Positions 1-8,712 of a DNA stretch of 64,000 nucleotides are shown here, one piece after another. The number at the start of each line of letters is the position of its first letter. The first letter of the stretch is position 1. Origin of the DNA: JBBRVW01 sp963784645 (lineage in GTDB: Bacteria; Actinomycetota; Actinomycetes; JACCUZ01); contig CAWARY010000002.1 in the NCBI GenBank assembly GCA_963784645.1, positions 186,001 to 250,000 of the forward strand, given 5' to 3'. Under the pieces are notes generated by a model that was given only the letters and a program-made list of their open reading frames with translations, was not told the origin of the DNA and ran no database searches. A program made the translations under genes and the position numbers.

Positions 1-1360
1 GCTTGTCGGCGAGGTCTGCCCGCAGCCGCTCGAGCCGCTGCCGGGATCCCGCATCGGTTTCCTGCTCGAGGGCCAGCTCCTCCATGTGCAGCCGGTCGAC
101 CTGGCGGTGCAGCACGTCGATCTCGACCGGGCGGGAGTCGATCTCCATCCGGAGCCGGGACGCCGCCTCGTCGACGAGGTCGATCGCCTTGTCGGGCAGG
201 AACCGCGACGTGATGTAGCGGTCGGACAGGGTGGCCGCCGCGACCAGCGCGGCGTCGGTGATGTCGACCTTGTGGTGGGCCTGGTAGCGGTCCTTGAGCC
301 CCCGCAGGATCGCGATGGTGTCCTCGACCGACGGCTCGCCCACGAGCACCGGCTGGAACCGGCGCTCGAGAGCGGGGTCCTTCTCGACGTGCTCGCGGAA
401 CTCGTCGAGGGTCGTCGCACCGACCATCCGCAGCTCGCCGCGGGCCAGCATCGGCTTGAGCATGTTCGACGCGTCCATCGCGCCCTCGCCGGTGGCGCCC
501 GCCCCGACCACGGTGTGCATCTCGTCGATGAACGTGACGACCTGGCCGTCGCTGCCCTTGATCTCGTCGAGCACGGCGCGCAGCCGCTCCTCGAACTCGC
601 CGCGGTACTTGGCCCCGGCGACCATCGCGCCGAGGTCGAGCGCGACCAGCGTCTTGCCCCGCAGCGAGTCGGGGACGTCGCCGGCGACGATGCGCTGCGC
701 CAGCCCCTCGACGACGGCGGTCTTGCCGACTCCTGGCTCGCCGATGAGCACCGGGTTGTTCTTGGTACGCCGGGACAGCACCTGCACGACCCGGCGGATC
801 TCGGCGTCGCGGCCGATCACCGGGTCGAGCTCGCCCTTGCGGGCCCGGTCGGTGAGGTCGACGCCGTACTGCTCGAGGGCCTGGAAGGTCCGCTCGGGGT
901 CGGCCGAGGTGACCTTGGAGCCGCCGCGGATCCGGTCGACCGCGTCGGTGAGCACGGCCTGGGCGGCGCCGTTGTCGCGCAGCACCTCGGCGGCGCGCGC
1001 CCCGCTCCCGGCGAGCCCGAGGAGCAGCATCTCGGTGGAGACGTGGCTGTCGCCGCGCGAGGACGCGAGGTCGATGGCGGTCGCGACGACGCGCTGCAGG
1101 GCCGGTGACGGGCTCGGGGTCGAGACCGAGGACCCGCTGGCGCGCGGCAGCTCGGTCACGGCCTTCTCGGCGTCGGCGCGGACAGCAGTGCGGTCGGCGC
1201 CCACGGCGCTGAGGACCTGGCCGGCGATGCCGTTGTCGTCCTGGACCAGGGCCCAGAGCAGGTGCTCGGGCTCGACGGCGGGGTTGCCGTCGCGCAGCGC
1301 ACGACGGGAGGCGGCGGCGAAAGCCTCCTGGCTCTTCGTCGTCAGCTGGGTGGCGTCCAT
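1..1360 (-). CDS. clpB: ClpB disaggregase chaperone (3' part outside window)
   Basis: AAA+ ATPase that works with DnaK/DnaJ/GrpE to pull proteins out of aggregates in the cytoplasm. The first ~453 residues are visible. They start at an ATG (MDATQLTTKSQEAF) and contain a duplicated Clp N-domain (about 1-145), the first nucleotide-binding domain with Walker A GEPGVGKT near residue 206 and Walker B VTFIDEMH near 280, and the start of the coiled-coil middle domain. The gene runs off the left edge, so NBD2 cannot be checked. It lies 54 bp downstream of hspR in the same direction. I see no HAIR operator in that gap, so it is probably the last gene of the dnaK operon. The gap carries a tandem 15-bp repeat (about 1373-1403). 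Confidence 0.97.
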   Translation of the reverse strand, partial: MDATQLTTKSQEAFAAASRRALRDGNPAVEPEHLLWALVQDDNGIAGQVLSAVGADRTAVRADAEKAVTELPRASGSSVSTPSPSPALQRVVATAIDLASSRGDSHVSTEMLLLGLAGSGARAAEVLRDNGAAQAVLTDAVDRIRGGSKVTSADPERTFQALEQYGVDLTDRARKGELDPVIGRDAEIRRVVQVLSRRTKNNPVLIGEPGVGKTAVVEGLAQRIVAGDVPDSLRGKTLVALDLGAMVAGAKYRGEFEERLRAVLDEIKGSDGQVVTFIDEMHTVVGAGATGEGAMDASNMLKPMLARGELRMVGATTLDEFREHVEKDPALERRFQPVLVGEPSVEDTIAILRGLKDRYQAHHKVDITDAALVAAATLSDRYITSRFLPDKAIDLVDEAASRLRMEIDSRPVEIDVLHRQVDRLHMEELALEQETDAGSRQRLERLRADLADK

Positions 1361-1414
1361 GTGCCCTTCTCGGTGGTGACGTGCTCGGTGGTGACGTGCT
1401 CGGGGCGGTCGGGG

Positions 1415-1801
1415 TCAGCGGGGAGTGGGTCGCCAGACGACGAGCGAGGTGCTGCGCACGTCGGTGCCGGCGCGGCGAAAGGAGTCGAGCTCGGCCTCCA
1501 GCTCGAGGATCCGCGACCGCAGGGCGGTGACCTGGTTCTCCAGCTCGAGGACCTGGCGGACACCCTCGAGGCCGAGGCCGAGGCCGGAGAGGCGGACCAC
1601 CTCGCGCAGCACCGCGATGTCGTGCCGCGAGTAGCGCCGGCCGCCGCCGGCGGTGCGGGTCGGCGAGACGAGGCCGAGCCGGTCGTACTGACGCAGGGTC
1701 TGCGCGTGCAGGCCGGTGAGCTCGGCGGCCACCGAGATGACGAAGACGGGGGTGGTGTCGTCGGCCGCCCACGCGCCGTCGCGCCCGACCATGAACGGCA
1801 T
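1415..1801 (-). CDS. hspR: HspR, MerR-family heat-shock repressor
   Basis: Transcriptional repressor of the dnaK operon that binds HAIR inverted repeats; in actinobacteria DnaK acts as its co-repressor. The 128-residue product has a MerR-type helix-turn-helix (FVISVAAELTGLHAQTLRQY, then the GLV...GGRRYS wing) at about residues 20-70 and a leucine-rich coiled coil at about 85-115. The ATG (1801) overlaps the dnaJ stop as TGATG, so the two are translationally coupled. A second ATG three codons in could also serve. Two HAIR-like sites lie upstream of dnaK (5558-5578 and 5611-5631), consistent with autoregulation of the operon. The dnaJ frame upstream of the frameshift is the same frame as hspR and stays open into it, but that is an artefact of the shift, not a designed fusion. 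Confidence 0.95.
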   Translation of the reverse strand: MPFMVGRDGAWAADDTTPVFVISVAAELTGLHAQTLRQYDRLGLVSPTRTAGGGRRYSRHDIAVLREVVRLSGLGLGLEGVRQVLELENQVTALRSRILELEAELDSFRRAGTDVRSTSLVVWRPTPR

Positions 1802-2974
1802 CAGGCACCGCCCTCGCGGAGCAGGCCGGCGCGCGGGTCGTCGTCGGCCGTGGCGGCCTGGAACGCCTCGACGGCCTCGCGGGCCTTGGCCGAGAGCTTG
1901 CCGGGGACCGCGACCTCGACGGTCACGAGCAGGTCGCCGTGCGTGCCGTCCTTGCGGCGGGCACCCTTGCCCTTCACCCGGAAGGTGCGGCCGTTCGAGG
2001 TGCCCGGACGGGATCCGCAGCGTCACCGGCGCACCGCCGAGCGTGGGCACCTTGACCTCACCGCCCAGGGCGGCCTCGGCGAAGGTCACCGGCACCGTCA
2101 GGGTGAGGTTGTCTCCCGAGCGCCCGAAGAGCCGGTGCGGCGTGACCGTCACCGTCACGAACAGGTCGCCGGCGAGCCCGCCGCGCTCGCCCGGGACGCC
2201 CTTGCCCTTGAGCCGGATGCGCTGGCCGTCCTTGACACCAGCGGGGATGCGGACGGTGATGCTGCGGGTGCCCAGGGCACGGCCGCTGCCGCCGCAGTCG
2301 GGGCACGGGTCGTCGACGACCAGCCCCCGGCCGTGGCAGTCGGGGCACGGCTCGGCGAACGCGAAGCCACCGGCGTTGCGGGTGGTCTGGCCGCTGCCCT
2401 GGCAGGTGGGGCAGGTGTGCGGCATGGTGCCGCCCCGGCCGCCGGTGCCGTGGCACGACGGGCACGGCTGCTCGCTGCTCATCCGCAGCGGCACGGTCAC
2501 GCCCTGCACGGCCTCGTGGAACGGCAGCGTGACCGTCGACTCGATGTCGGCACCGCGCCGCGCCTGCGGCCGGCCGGCACCGGTGCGCTGGCCGAACAGG
2601 CCGCCCAGGACGTCACCCAGGCCGCCACCTCCCGGCGCGCCACCGAACAGGTCGCTGAAGTCGTACTGCGCGCCGCCCCCTCGGCCACCGCCGCCGCCGG
2701 GCGGCCGGAACCGCCCGGCGCCGCCGGGTCCGAGCAGCGTGCGCGCCTCGTCGTACTCCTTGCGGCGCGCCGGGTCGGAGAGCACCGAGTAGGCCTCCGA
2801 GACCGCCTTGAACCGGTCCTCGGCCGCCTCACGATCCGCGTCCCCGACCGTCTTGTCCGGGTGGTTCTCCCGCGCGAGCTTCCGGTAGGCCTTCTTGATG
2901 TCGGCGGCCGACGCGTCCTTGGGGACGCCGAGCGCGGCGTAGTAGTCCTTCTCCAGGTAGTCCCTGGCGCTCAT
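1801..2974 (-). CDS. dnaJ: DnaJ co-chaperone, frameshifted near its C-terminus
   Basis: J-domain co-chaperone that stimulates the DnaK ATPase and presents substrates. Order: J domain (residues ~8-75, HPD in ENHPDKT), Gly/Phe-rich linker, zinc-finger region with four CxxCxGxG repeats (CPSCHGTG, CPTCQGSG, CPDCHGRG, CPDCGGSG), then the C-terminal beta domain. After VTLRIPSG the frame is shifted by one extra base. With one C removed from the CCC at 2003-2005 (plus strand) the protein continues TSNGRTFRVKGKG and ends LLREGGA with its TGA at 1801-1803, giving about 390 residues, normal for the family. The region is 1174 nt, one more than a multiple of three. Either a sequencing or assembly error or a real disabling mutation; an error seems more likely because the rest is intact and the TGATG junction with hspR is preserved. 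Confidence 0.85.
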
Positions 2975-3014
2975 GCCGACGTCCCCCTCTCGTGCCTCGT
3001 GATCTCGCTACCTC

Positions 3015-3626
3015 TTACTCCGGGTCGGCGACCGCGACGCGGGCGGGACGGACGATGCGGTCGCCGATCCGGTAGCCCGGCTGGAACACCTCGACCGCGG
3101 TGGTCTCGGTGACCTCCGCCGACGTGGTGTGGGTCAGCGCCTCGTGGACGGTCGGGTCGAACGGGTCGCCGGCCGTGCCGAACCGCTCGAGACCGAGCTT
3201 GTCCACCGTGGCCTCGAGCGCCTCGCCGACGGACTTGAACCCGCCCTCGAGCTCGCCGTGGTCACGGGCCCGGCCGATGTCGTCGAGCACCGGGAGCAGG
3301 TTGGTGAGCACGTTGGCCACCGCGGTCTCCCGGATGACCTCGCGGTCGCGGTCGACCCGTCGCCGGTAGTTGGCGTACTCGGCCTGCAGCCGCTGCAGGT
3401 CGGCAGTGCGCTCGGCGACCTGCTTCGTGAGCTCGTCGACGACGTCGGCCGCGAGCCCGTCGGCGGGCGAGTCGGGCACCCCCGAGGGGGCCGGGGCCGG
3501 CTGGCCGGCAGCCGGCTCCCGCACCTCACCCGTGGTCGGGTCGATGCGGCGCTTGTCGCGCACCACCGGACCCTGCTCCTCCGTCGGGTCCTGCTCGTCG
3601 CCGTGCTCGCCAGGGCGATCGGTCAC
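3015..3626 (-). CDS. grpE: GrpE nucleotide exchange factor
   Basis: Releases ADP from DnaK and so resets the chaperone cycle. The 203-residue protein has a long charged N-terminal tail, a coiled-coil helix (about 75-110, ...LQRLQAEYANYRRRVDRDRE) and a C-terminal beta-wing domain with the family pattern HEALTH and GYRIGDRIVRPARVAV. The start is GTG and overlaps the dnaK stop as GTGA, which fixes both gene ends. A 40-bp gap separates it from dnaJ. Order dnaK-grpE-dnaJ-hspR is the classic actinobacterial arrangement. Confidence 0.97.
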   Translation of the reverse strand: MTDRPGEHGDEQDPTEEQGPVVRDKRRIDPTTGEVREPAAGQPAPAPSGVPDSPADGLAADVVDELTKQVAERTADLQRLQAEYANYRRRVDRDREVIRETAVANVLTNLLPVLDDIGRARDHGELEGGFKSVGEALEATVDKLGLERFGTAGDPFDPTVHEALTHTTSAEVTETTAVEVFQPGYRIGDRIVRPARVAVADPE

Positions 3627-5512
3627 TGGGACCCGCCCTCCGGGGTCGTCTCCTCGTCGACGATCTCGGCGTCCACGATGTCCTCGGAGGCACCGTCGGA
3701 CGAGCCGCCCGCGTCGCCGCCGGGAGCACCGGCAGCGCCGTCCCCGGTCGCCTGCTGCTCGGCGTACATCGCGGCACCGAGCTTCTGGCTGATGGCCGCG
3801 ACCTTGTCGGTCGCGTCCTTGATGCCCTGGATCGAGCCCTCGTCGGTGCTCTCCAGCGCCTTCTTCAGCTCGGCCACGGCCTCCTCGACCTCGGCCTTGG
3901 TCGCCGCGGCGTCGCCCTCGGCGAACTTGTCGGCGTTGTCGGCCAGGAACTTCTCGGTCTGGTAGACGAGCTGGTCGCCGGTGTTGCGGACCTCAGCCTC
4001 CTCGCGGCGGCGCTTGTCCTCCTCGGCGTGGGCCTCGGCGTCCTTCATCATCCGCTCGATGTCGTCCTTCGGCAGCGCCGAGCCGCCGGTGATGGTCATC
4101 GACTGCTCCTTGCCGGTGCCGAGGTCCTTGGCGTTGACATGCACGATGCCGTTGGCGTCGATGTCGAAGCCGACCTCGATCTGCGGCACGCCGCGCGGTG
4201 CCGGCGGCAGGCCGGTCAGCTCGAACATCCCGAGCTTCTTGTTGTACGACGCCATCTCGCGCTCGCCCTGGTAGACCTGGATCTGCACCGAGGGCTGGTT
4301 GTCGTCGGCCGTGGTGAAGATCTCCGAGCGCTTGGTCGGGATCGTCGTGTTGCGCTCGATGAGCTTGGTCATCACGCCGCCCTTGGTCTCGATGCCGAGG
4401 GACAGCGGGGTGACGTCGAGCAGCAGGACGTCCTTGACCTCGCCCTTGAGGACGCCGGCCTGGAGGCTGGCGCCGACGGCGACGACCTCGTCGGGGTTGA
4501 CGCCCTTGTTGGGCTCCTTGCCGCCGGTGAGCTCCTTGACCAGGTCCACGACGGCCGGCATCCGGGTGGATCCGCCGACGAGGACGACGTGGTCGATCGC
4601 CGAGACGGCCATCCCGCCGTCGCGCAGCACCGACTGGAACGGCGCCCTGGTGCGGTCGAGCAGGTCGGCCGTCAGCTGCTGGAACTGCGAGCGGGTGAGC
4701 TTCTCGTCCAGGTGCAGCGGGCCGGCGTCGGAGGCCGTGATGTACGGCAGGTTGATCGTGGTCTCCTGCGAGGAGGACAGCTCGATCTTCGCCTTCTCGG
4801 CCGCCTCGCGGAGCCGCTGCAGCGCCATCTTGTCCTTGGACAGGTCGACGCCGTGGCCGTTCTGGAACGCCTTCACCAGGTGGTCGACGACCCGCTGGTC
4901 CCAGTCGTCGCCGCCGAGGTGGTTGTCGCCGGAGGTCGCCTTGACCTCGACGACTCCCTCGCCGATCTCGAGCAGCGACACGTCGAAGGTGCCGCCGCCG
5001 AGGTCGAAGACGAGGATCGTCTGGTCCTTCTCGCCCTTGTCCAGGCCGTAGGCCAGCGCGGCCGCCGTCGGCTCGTTGACGATGCGCAGGACGTTGAGGC
5101 CCGCGATCTCGCCGGCCTCCTTGGTGGCCTGGCGCTGGGCGTCCTCGAAGTAGGCCGGCACCGTGATGACGGCGTCGGTGATGGTCTCGCCGAGGTAGGA
5201 CTCGGCGTCGCGCTTGAGCTTCATGAGCACCCGGGCGGAGATCTCCTGCGGGGTGTACTTCTTGCCGTCGATGTCGACGGACCAGCTCTCGCCCATGTGC
5301 CGCTTGACCGACCGGATGGTCCGGTCGACGTTGGTGACGGCCTGGCGCTTGGCGACCTCGCCGACCAGCACCTCGCCGTTCTTGGCGAACGCGACGACGG
5401 ACGGGGTGGTCCGCGAGCCCTCGGCGTTCGCGATGACGGTGGGCTCGCCACCCTCCAGGACGGAGACGACGGAGTTCGTCGTCCCCAGGTCGATGCCGAC
5501 CGCACGTGCCAT
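3623..5512 (-). CDS. dnaK: DnaK (Hsp70) chaperone
   Basis: ATP-driven chaperone, and co-repressor for HspR in actinobacteria. The 629-residue protein begins MARAVGIDLGTTNSVV (phosphate-1 loop) and contains the ATPase signatures VFDLGGGTFDVSLL and VLVGGSTRMPAV, the substrate-binding domain after DVTPLSLGIETKGG, and an acidic C-terminal tail. An in-frame ATG 30 codons upstream (5602) is open, but the family start is the ATG at 5512 and the upstream residues have no Hsp70 character. First gene of the heat-shock operon. Two HspR operator-like sequences lie 47-120 bp upstream. Confidence 0.98.
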   Translation of the reverse strand: MARAVGIDLGTTNSVVSVLEGGEPTVIANAEGSRTTPSVVAFAKNGEVLVGEVAKRQAVTNVDRTIRSVKRHMGESWSVDIDGKKYTPQEISARVLMKLKRDAESYLGETITDAVITVPAYFEDAQRQATKEAGEIAGLNVLRIVNEPTAAALAYGLDKGEKDQTILVFDLGGGTFDVSLLEIGEGVVEVKATSGDNHLGGDDWDQRVVDHLVKAFQNGHGVDLSKDKMALQRLREAAEKAKIELSSSQETTINLPYITASDAGPLHLDEKLTRSQFQQLTADLLDRTRAPFQSVLRDGGMAVSAIDHVVLVGGSTRMPAVVDLVKELTGGKEPNKGVNPDEVVAVGASLQAGVLKGEVKDVLLLDVTPLSLGIETKGGVMTKLIERNTTIPTKRSEIFTTADDNQPSVQIQVYQGEREMASYNKKLGMFELTGLPPAPRGVPQIEVGFDIDANGIVHVNAKDLGTGKEQSMTITGGSALPKDDIERMMKDAEAHAEEDKRRREEAEVRNTGDQLVYQTEKFLADNADKFAEGDAAATKAEVEEAVAELKKALESTDEGSIQGIKDATDKVAAISQKLGAAMYAEQQATGDGAAGAPGGDAGGSSDGASEDIVDAEIVDEETTPEGGSQ

Positions 5513-5557
5513 GGTCTGTGTGTTCCTTCGCTGTGGGACTGTGGGGGAAGGGCCAGG

Positions 5558-5578
5558 ATTGAGCCGACCCGACTCATA
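5558..5578. promoter_or_regulatory. second, weaker HAIR-like operator
   Basis: ATTGAGC-N7-ACTCATA keeps the TTGAG/CTCA core and the 7-bp spacing of the HspR box, with mismatches at the outer positions. It lies between the strong site and the dnaK start, where it could overlap the promoter or early leader. Multiple HAIR sites before dnaK are known in other actinobacteria. Confidence 0.6.
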
Positions 5579-5610
5579 TCTTGCCCGGCAGCGCCGGATC
5601 ATGCAAGAAA

Positions 5611-5631
5611 GTTGAGTGTGATCTACTCAAC
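5611..5631. promoter_or_regulatory. HAIR operator for HspR (strong match)
   Basis: Inverted repeat GTTGAGT-N7-ACTCAAC, with exactly the arm length and 7-bp spacer of the actinobacterial HspR box (consensus CTTGAGT-N7-ACTCAAG). It is 99 bp upstream of the dnaK start. Seen directly in the sequence; the assignment to HspR rests on the consensus and on hspR being in this operon. Confidence 0.85.
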
Positions 5632-5690
5632 TCTCCGGCTTGCCGGTGGGTTCCCGCTTCGTCACCCGCACACCCCGCCCGCCCCGTTTT

Positions 5691-5746
5691 CATGATCCAC
5701 AGCGGATCGGTTGGAATTTCTCCAACGGATCCACTGTGGATCATGG
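5691..5746. repeat. imperfect 56-bp palindrome, copy A of a dispersed repeat
   Basis: The left arm (CATGATCCAC...) pairs with the right arm (...GTGGATCATG) over about 25 bp with few mismatches around a short AT-rich centre. It sits 8 bp beyond the stop of the M4 protease gene, so it may end that transcript, although no T-tract follows. A second sequence, 24323-24378, aligns to it over 56 bp without gaps (41 identical positions by my count), so this belongs to a repeat family rather than being a one-off terminator. Confidence 0.6.
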
Positions 5747-5754
5747 AGTTCTGG

Positions 5755-8220
5755 TCAGCGGGGGTCGAGGTGGAGCACCTTGCTGAGGCCGACGGCGAGG
5801 CCGGCCCTGGGGCGGCCGTTGACGCGGACCCGCAGGTCGGTTGGCCGCGGGCGGGGAACCCGCCAGGACACCGCCCACCGGCCGTCGCGAAGGGCCCCCC
5901 GGGCGACGGTGGTCCAGCCGTCAGCGGCGTGCCGCTGGAGCTGCACGCTGCCGTTGCGCACCGGCTGCACGGTGCCGGACAGCGAGAGGAGCTGGCCGGC
6001 CCGGGGCGACCCGGTCGGACCCGGCGTCACCCGCTGCCGCACGCCGAGGGCGTGGCGCGCGCCGTGCACGCCGATCTCGTTCACCGTGCCCTGGTACAGC
6101 ACGAACCAGCGGGCGCCGACCCGGGCTCGCCAGCCGAAGCCGAACCTGCCGTCGGCCCGGGTGGTGACCGTGTCCGTCACGTCGTAGCCGGAGGTGCCGG
6201 CATCGCGGCGGGCCAGGACCAGCCGGCGACCGCCCAGCCCGGTACCGAGGGCGTCGACCAGGCGGCCGCGCACGGTGGCCCGGGTGCTCCACAGCACCGA
6301 CGTCGGAGCCCGCAGCGTGACGGCGGTGCCGGTGAGGGTCCGGGTGACCGACGGGGAGGTGCCGTCCGGGTTCACCGCGAAGAGCCGGAACGTGTAGTCG
6401 GTGCCCGGGGCGAGGCCGGTGACGACCCAGCCGTCGGCCGCCGGGTCGATCGTGGCCAGGTCGTCGCCGGCCAGCGAGGGCGAGATGGCGATGGCGTACG
6501 ACGTGAGCGGCGACGAGCCGCGGCTCGTCGGCGGCGCCCACGACAGCAGGGCCTCGCTCGGGCCGCCGCGCACCGCCACCTTGCGCGGCTCGCTGGGTCC
6601 GACACCGCGGGTCAGCCCGGTGGCATCGACGGCTTGGGACACGGTGGCGCACTCGGCCGGGGTGAAGGCGAGGTTGGCGCACGACTGCACCAGCGCGACG
6701 CCGAGGTCCTGGAAGTCCGAGCCGGGCGTCAGCATCTGCAGGGTGGCCCAGTAGAGCGCAGCGGCCCGCGCGGTCCCGATCCCGGCGAACGCGCGCCCGG
6801 CGAAGGTGCCGCCGGGCTCGGCCACGGTGCCGTCGGTGATGAGGTACGCCGCCTTGTTCGGGACGCCGCTGTTGGTGTGCACGGCGCCGTTGTCGTCGTA
6901 GTCGAGGGCGAGGTCGTAGAGCATGCTGGTGGTGCTGTCCGGCTGGTCGTAGCGGGTCGGGTCGGCCATGTCGCGGGTGACGCCGCCGTGCTCGGCGGGC
7001 AGGTCCTCACCGAGCCGCCACCGCACGTCCGGCGCGTCGTTGCCGACACCGTCGCCCTGGTCGACGAGCTCGCCGAGGACGTCCGACATCGACTCGTTGA
7101 TCGCACCGGACTGGTACCAGTAGACGAGTCCGGCGGTGTGCTGGGTGACGCCGTGGGTCAGCTCGTGCGCCACGACGTCGTCGGCGGACGTGTACCCCGC
7201 CCCGTAGACCATCTGGTCGCCGGCCCAGAACGCGTTCTCCAGGGGGCACTCGCCGGGCGGGCAGTAGTTGGTCGTGGACCGCAGCTTGCGCCCGTCGCCC
7301 AGGTCCGCGCCGATCAGCGCCGTGAGGTCGACGCCGAGCGCCGCGGCGTACCAGGTCGCGGTCGCCCCCGTGAGGTCGTAGGCCTGGTCGGCGTCGGCCA
7401 CACCGGTGGGGGCGCCGCCCTCCACCCGGTCGTAGGCCCCGGGCCGGCAGCGGTAGGTGCGGGTGCGCAGGTCGTCGCAGACGACCCGGTCGAGGTCGGC
7501 GACCTGCGACAGGCGCAGCGCGACCCGACCGGTGACCGCGTCGACGAGGACCAGGTCGGCGACGTCGAGCCGGGCGCTCGACCGCACCGGCACCCGCCAC
7601 ACCGGTCGCAGGCCGGCACCGGTCGGCCCGACGAGGGACGGGTCGAGCAGCCAGCGGGTCGGCCGGTCGCCCCGGAGGGAGCGGGCGGCCAGCCCGTGCG
7701 CGGCGGCGACCGCCCGGCGGGCGGTGCGGGCGGCCGTCGAGGCGTCGACGTCGTACGCCGTGAGGCCGGCGCCGCCGGCGCCTCGCGCAGTCTCCCCCGA
7801 GACGGACAGCAGGCCGCCACGCCGGTCGAGCACGGTCACCAGCTCACCGGCGAACACCGGCAGACCCTCGCGGGTCTGCTGGAACCGGACCACGTCACGG
7901 CTGCCCGCCCGACCGGTGCCTGCGACGCGCAGGTCACGTGCCGCGACGCCGAAGAGCGGCGCCACCCGGGTGAGGTGCGCCCGCGCCGCGGCCGCCGCGG
8001 AAGCGCCGGGCGCGAGCCCGGCGGCCCGGCGTCCGCCGGCAGCAAGCAGGCGGACCCGTCCCGTCGTGTCCCGCACGACCCGCTCCGGGGCGACCGCTGG
8101 CGCGGCCCGGTGCTCCGTGGGTGCCGCGGTGGCCGGCGCAGGCGACGGTGTCGCGAGCAGGCCGGCCAGCACCGGGAGCATGGCGGCGAGCGCGGCAGCG
8201 CGCCTGCTGCGGTGCGGCAC
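5755..8220 (-). CDS. secreted M4-family (thermolysin-like) zinc metalloprotease
   Basis: Secreted endopeptidase. The GTG at 8220 has an AGGGGG ribosome site and is followed by a signal peptide (VPHRSRRAAALAAMLPVLAG...), giving 821 residues; the frame is open further upstream but without protein character. Domains in order: FTP/PepSY-type propeptide (about 60-250), M4 catalytic domain with zinc motif HELTH (GVTQHTAGL follows) and the downstream glutamate motif GAINESMSDVLGE, an active-site His region (NKAAYLI), then a fibronectin-III-like domain (about 555-645) and further beta-rich repeats to the C-terminus. The last ~250 residues exceed a minimal M4 protease and probably serve surface or substrate binding. 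Divergent from the DUF4235 gene; monocistronic. Confidence 0.93.
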   Translation of the reverse strand: MPHRSRRAAALAAMLPVLAGLLATPSPAPATAAPTEHRAAPAVAPERVVRDTTGRVRLLAAGGRRAAGLAPGASAAAAARAHLTRVAPLFGVAARDLRVAGTGRAGSRDVVRFQQTREGLPVFAGELVTVLDRRGGLLSVSGETARGAGGAGLTAYDVDASTAARTARRAVAAAHGLAARSLRGDRPTRWLLDPSLVGPTGAGLRPVWRVPVRSSARLDVADLVLVDAVTGRVALRLSQVADLDRVVCDDLRTRTYRCRPGAYDRVEGGAPTGVADADQAYDLTGATATWYAAALGVDLTALIGADLGDGRKLRSTTNYCPPGECPLENAFWAGDQMVYGAGYTSADDVVAHELTHGVTQHTAGLVYWYQSGAINESMSDVLGELVDQGDGVGNDAPDVRWRLGEDLPAEHGGVTRDMADPTRYDQPDSTTSMLYDLALDYDDNGAVHTNSGVPNKAAYLITDGTVAEPGGTFAGRAFAGIGTARAAALYWATLQMLTPGSDFQDLGVALVQSCANLAFTPAECATVSQAVDATGLTRGVGPSEPRKVAVRGGPSEALLSWAPPTSRGSSPLTSYAIAISPSLAGDDLATIDPAADGWVVTGLAPGTDYTFRLFAVNPDGTSPSVTRTLTGTAVTLRAPTSVLWSTRATVRGRLVDALGTGLGGRRLVLARRDAGTSGYDVTDTVTTRADGRFGFGWRARVGARWFVLYQGTVNEIGVHGARHALGVRQRVTPGPTGSPRAGQLLSLSGTVQPVRNGSVQLQRHAADGWTTVARGALRDGRWAVSWRVPRPRPTDLRVRVNGRPRAGLAVGLSKVLHLDPR

Positions 8221-8424
8221 GCGAGGCCCCCTGATGGCTGCCAAGACGGCAGGTCGGCGAACAGTGACGGACCGGCACGGAACGTCACGAGAAGCGTACG
8301 GGCCGCGACCCCACCCCGGGGGTCGGATGCGTACTCCACCGTCTGTCGGTGGGTCCGAGTGCCGGTTGAGGGTGGCGGTCGCGGTGGCGGGTTGAGGCGA
8401 TGCCACCCGGGAAAGGGCCAAGGC

Positions 8425-8712
8425 GTGGCAGCGAAACCTTCCCTCGGCTGGCGCCTCCTCGGCGGCCTCTCCGCGATCCTCGCCGGGATCGCCGCCCGCA
8501 AGGTGCTGACGAAGGGCTGGGTGCGCAGCACCGGCCACCAACCGCCGGCCAACCCGGCGGCCCCGGGGACCGAGTGGCGCGAGGCGATCGCGTTCGCCGT
8601 CGCGAGCGGCGCGGCGATGGGCCTGGCCCGGATGCTCGCGACCCGCAAGGCGGCCGGCTACTACCGGAAGTCGACCGGGCACCTGCCCGCCGGCATGGAG
8701 GACGTCACCTAG
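8425..8712 (+). CDS. DUF4235 small membrane protein
   Basis: 95 residues from a GTG preceded by GAAAGGG. The N-terminal stretch LGWRLLGGLSAILAGIAARKVL looks like a membrane or amphipathic helix. A second hydrophobic helix (AIAFAVASGAAMGLARML) follows, then a basic tail. This two-helix pattern with the W....G..P..P....W.EA spacing matches the DUF4235 family common in actinobacteria, whose function is unknown. Its last 8 bases overlap the convergent SEC-C gene. Confidence 0.75.
   Translation: MAAKPSLGWRLLGGLSAILAGIAARKVLTKGWVRSTGHQPPANPAAPGTEWREAIAFAVASGAAMGLARMLATRKAAGYYRKSTGHLPAGMEDVT

Noticed and set aside
1415..2974. A single 519-residue DnaJ-HspR fusion protein
   Set aside because: The stretch between the two parts is arginine/proline-rich out-of-frame sequence; one base removed gives a normal DnaJ end and a TGATG junction with hspR.
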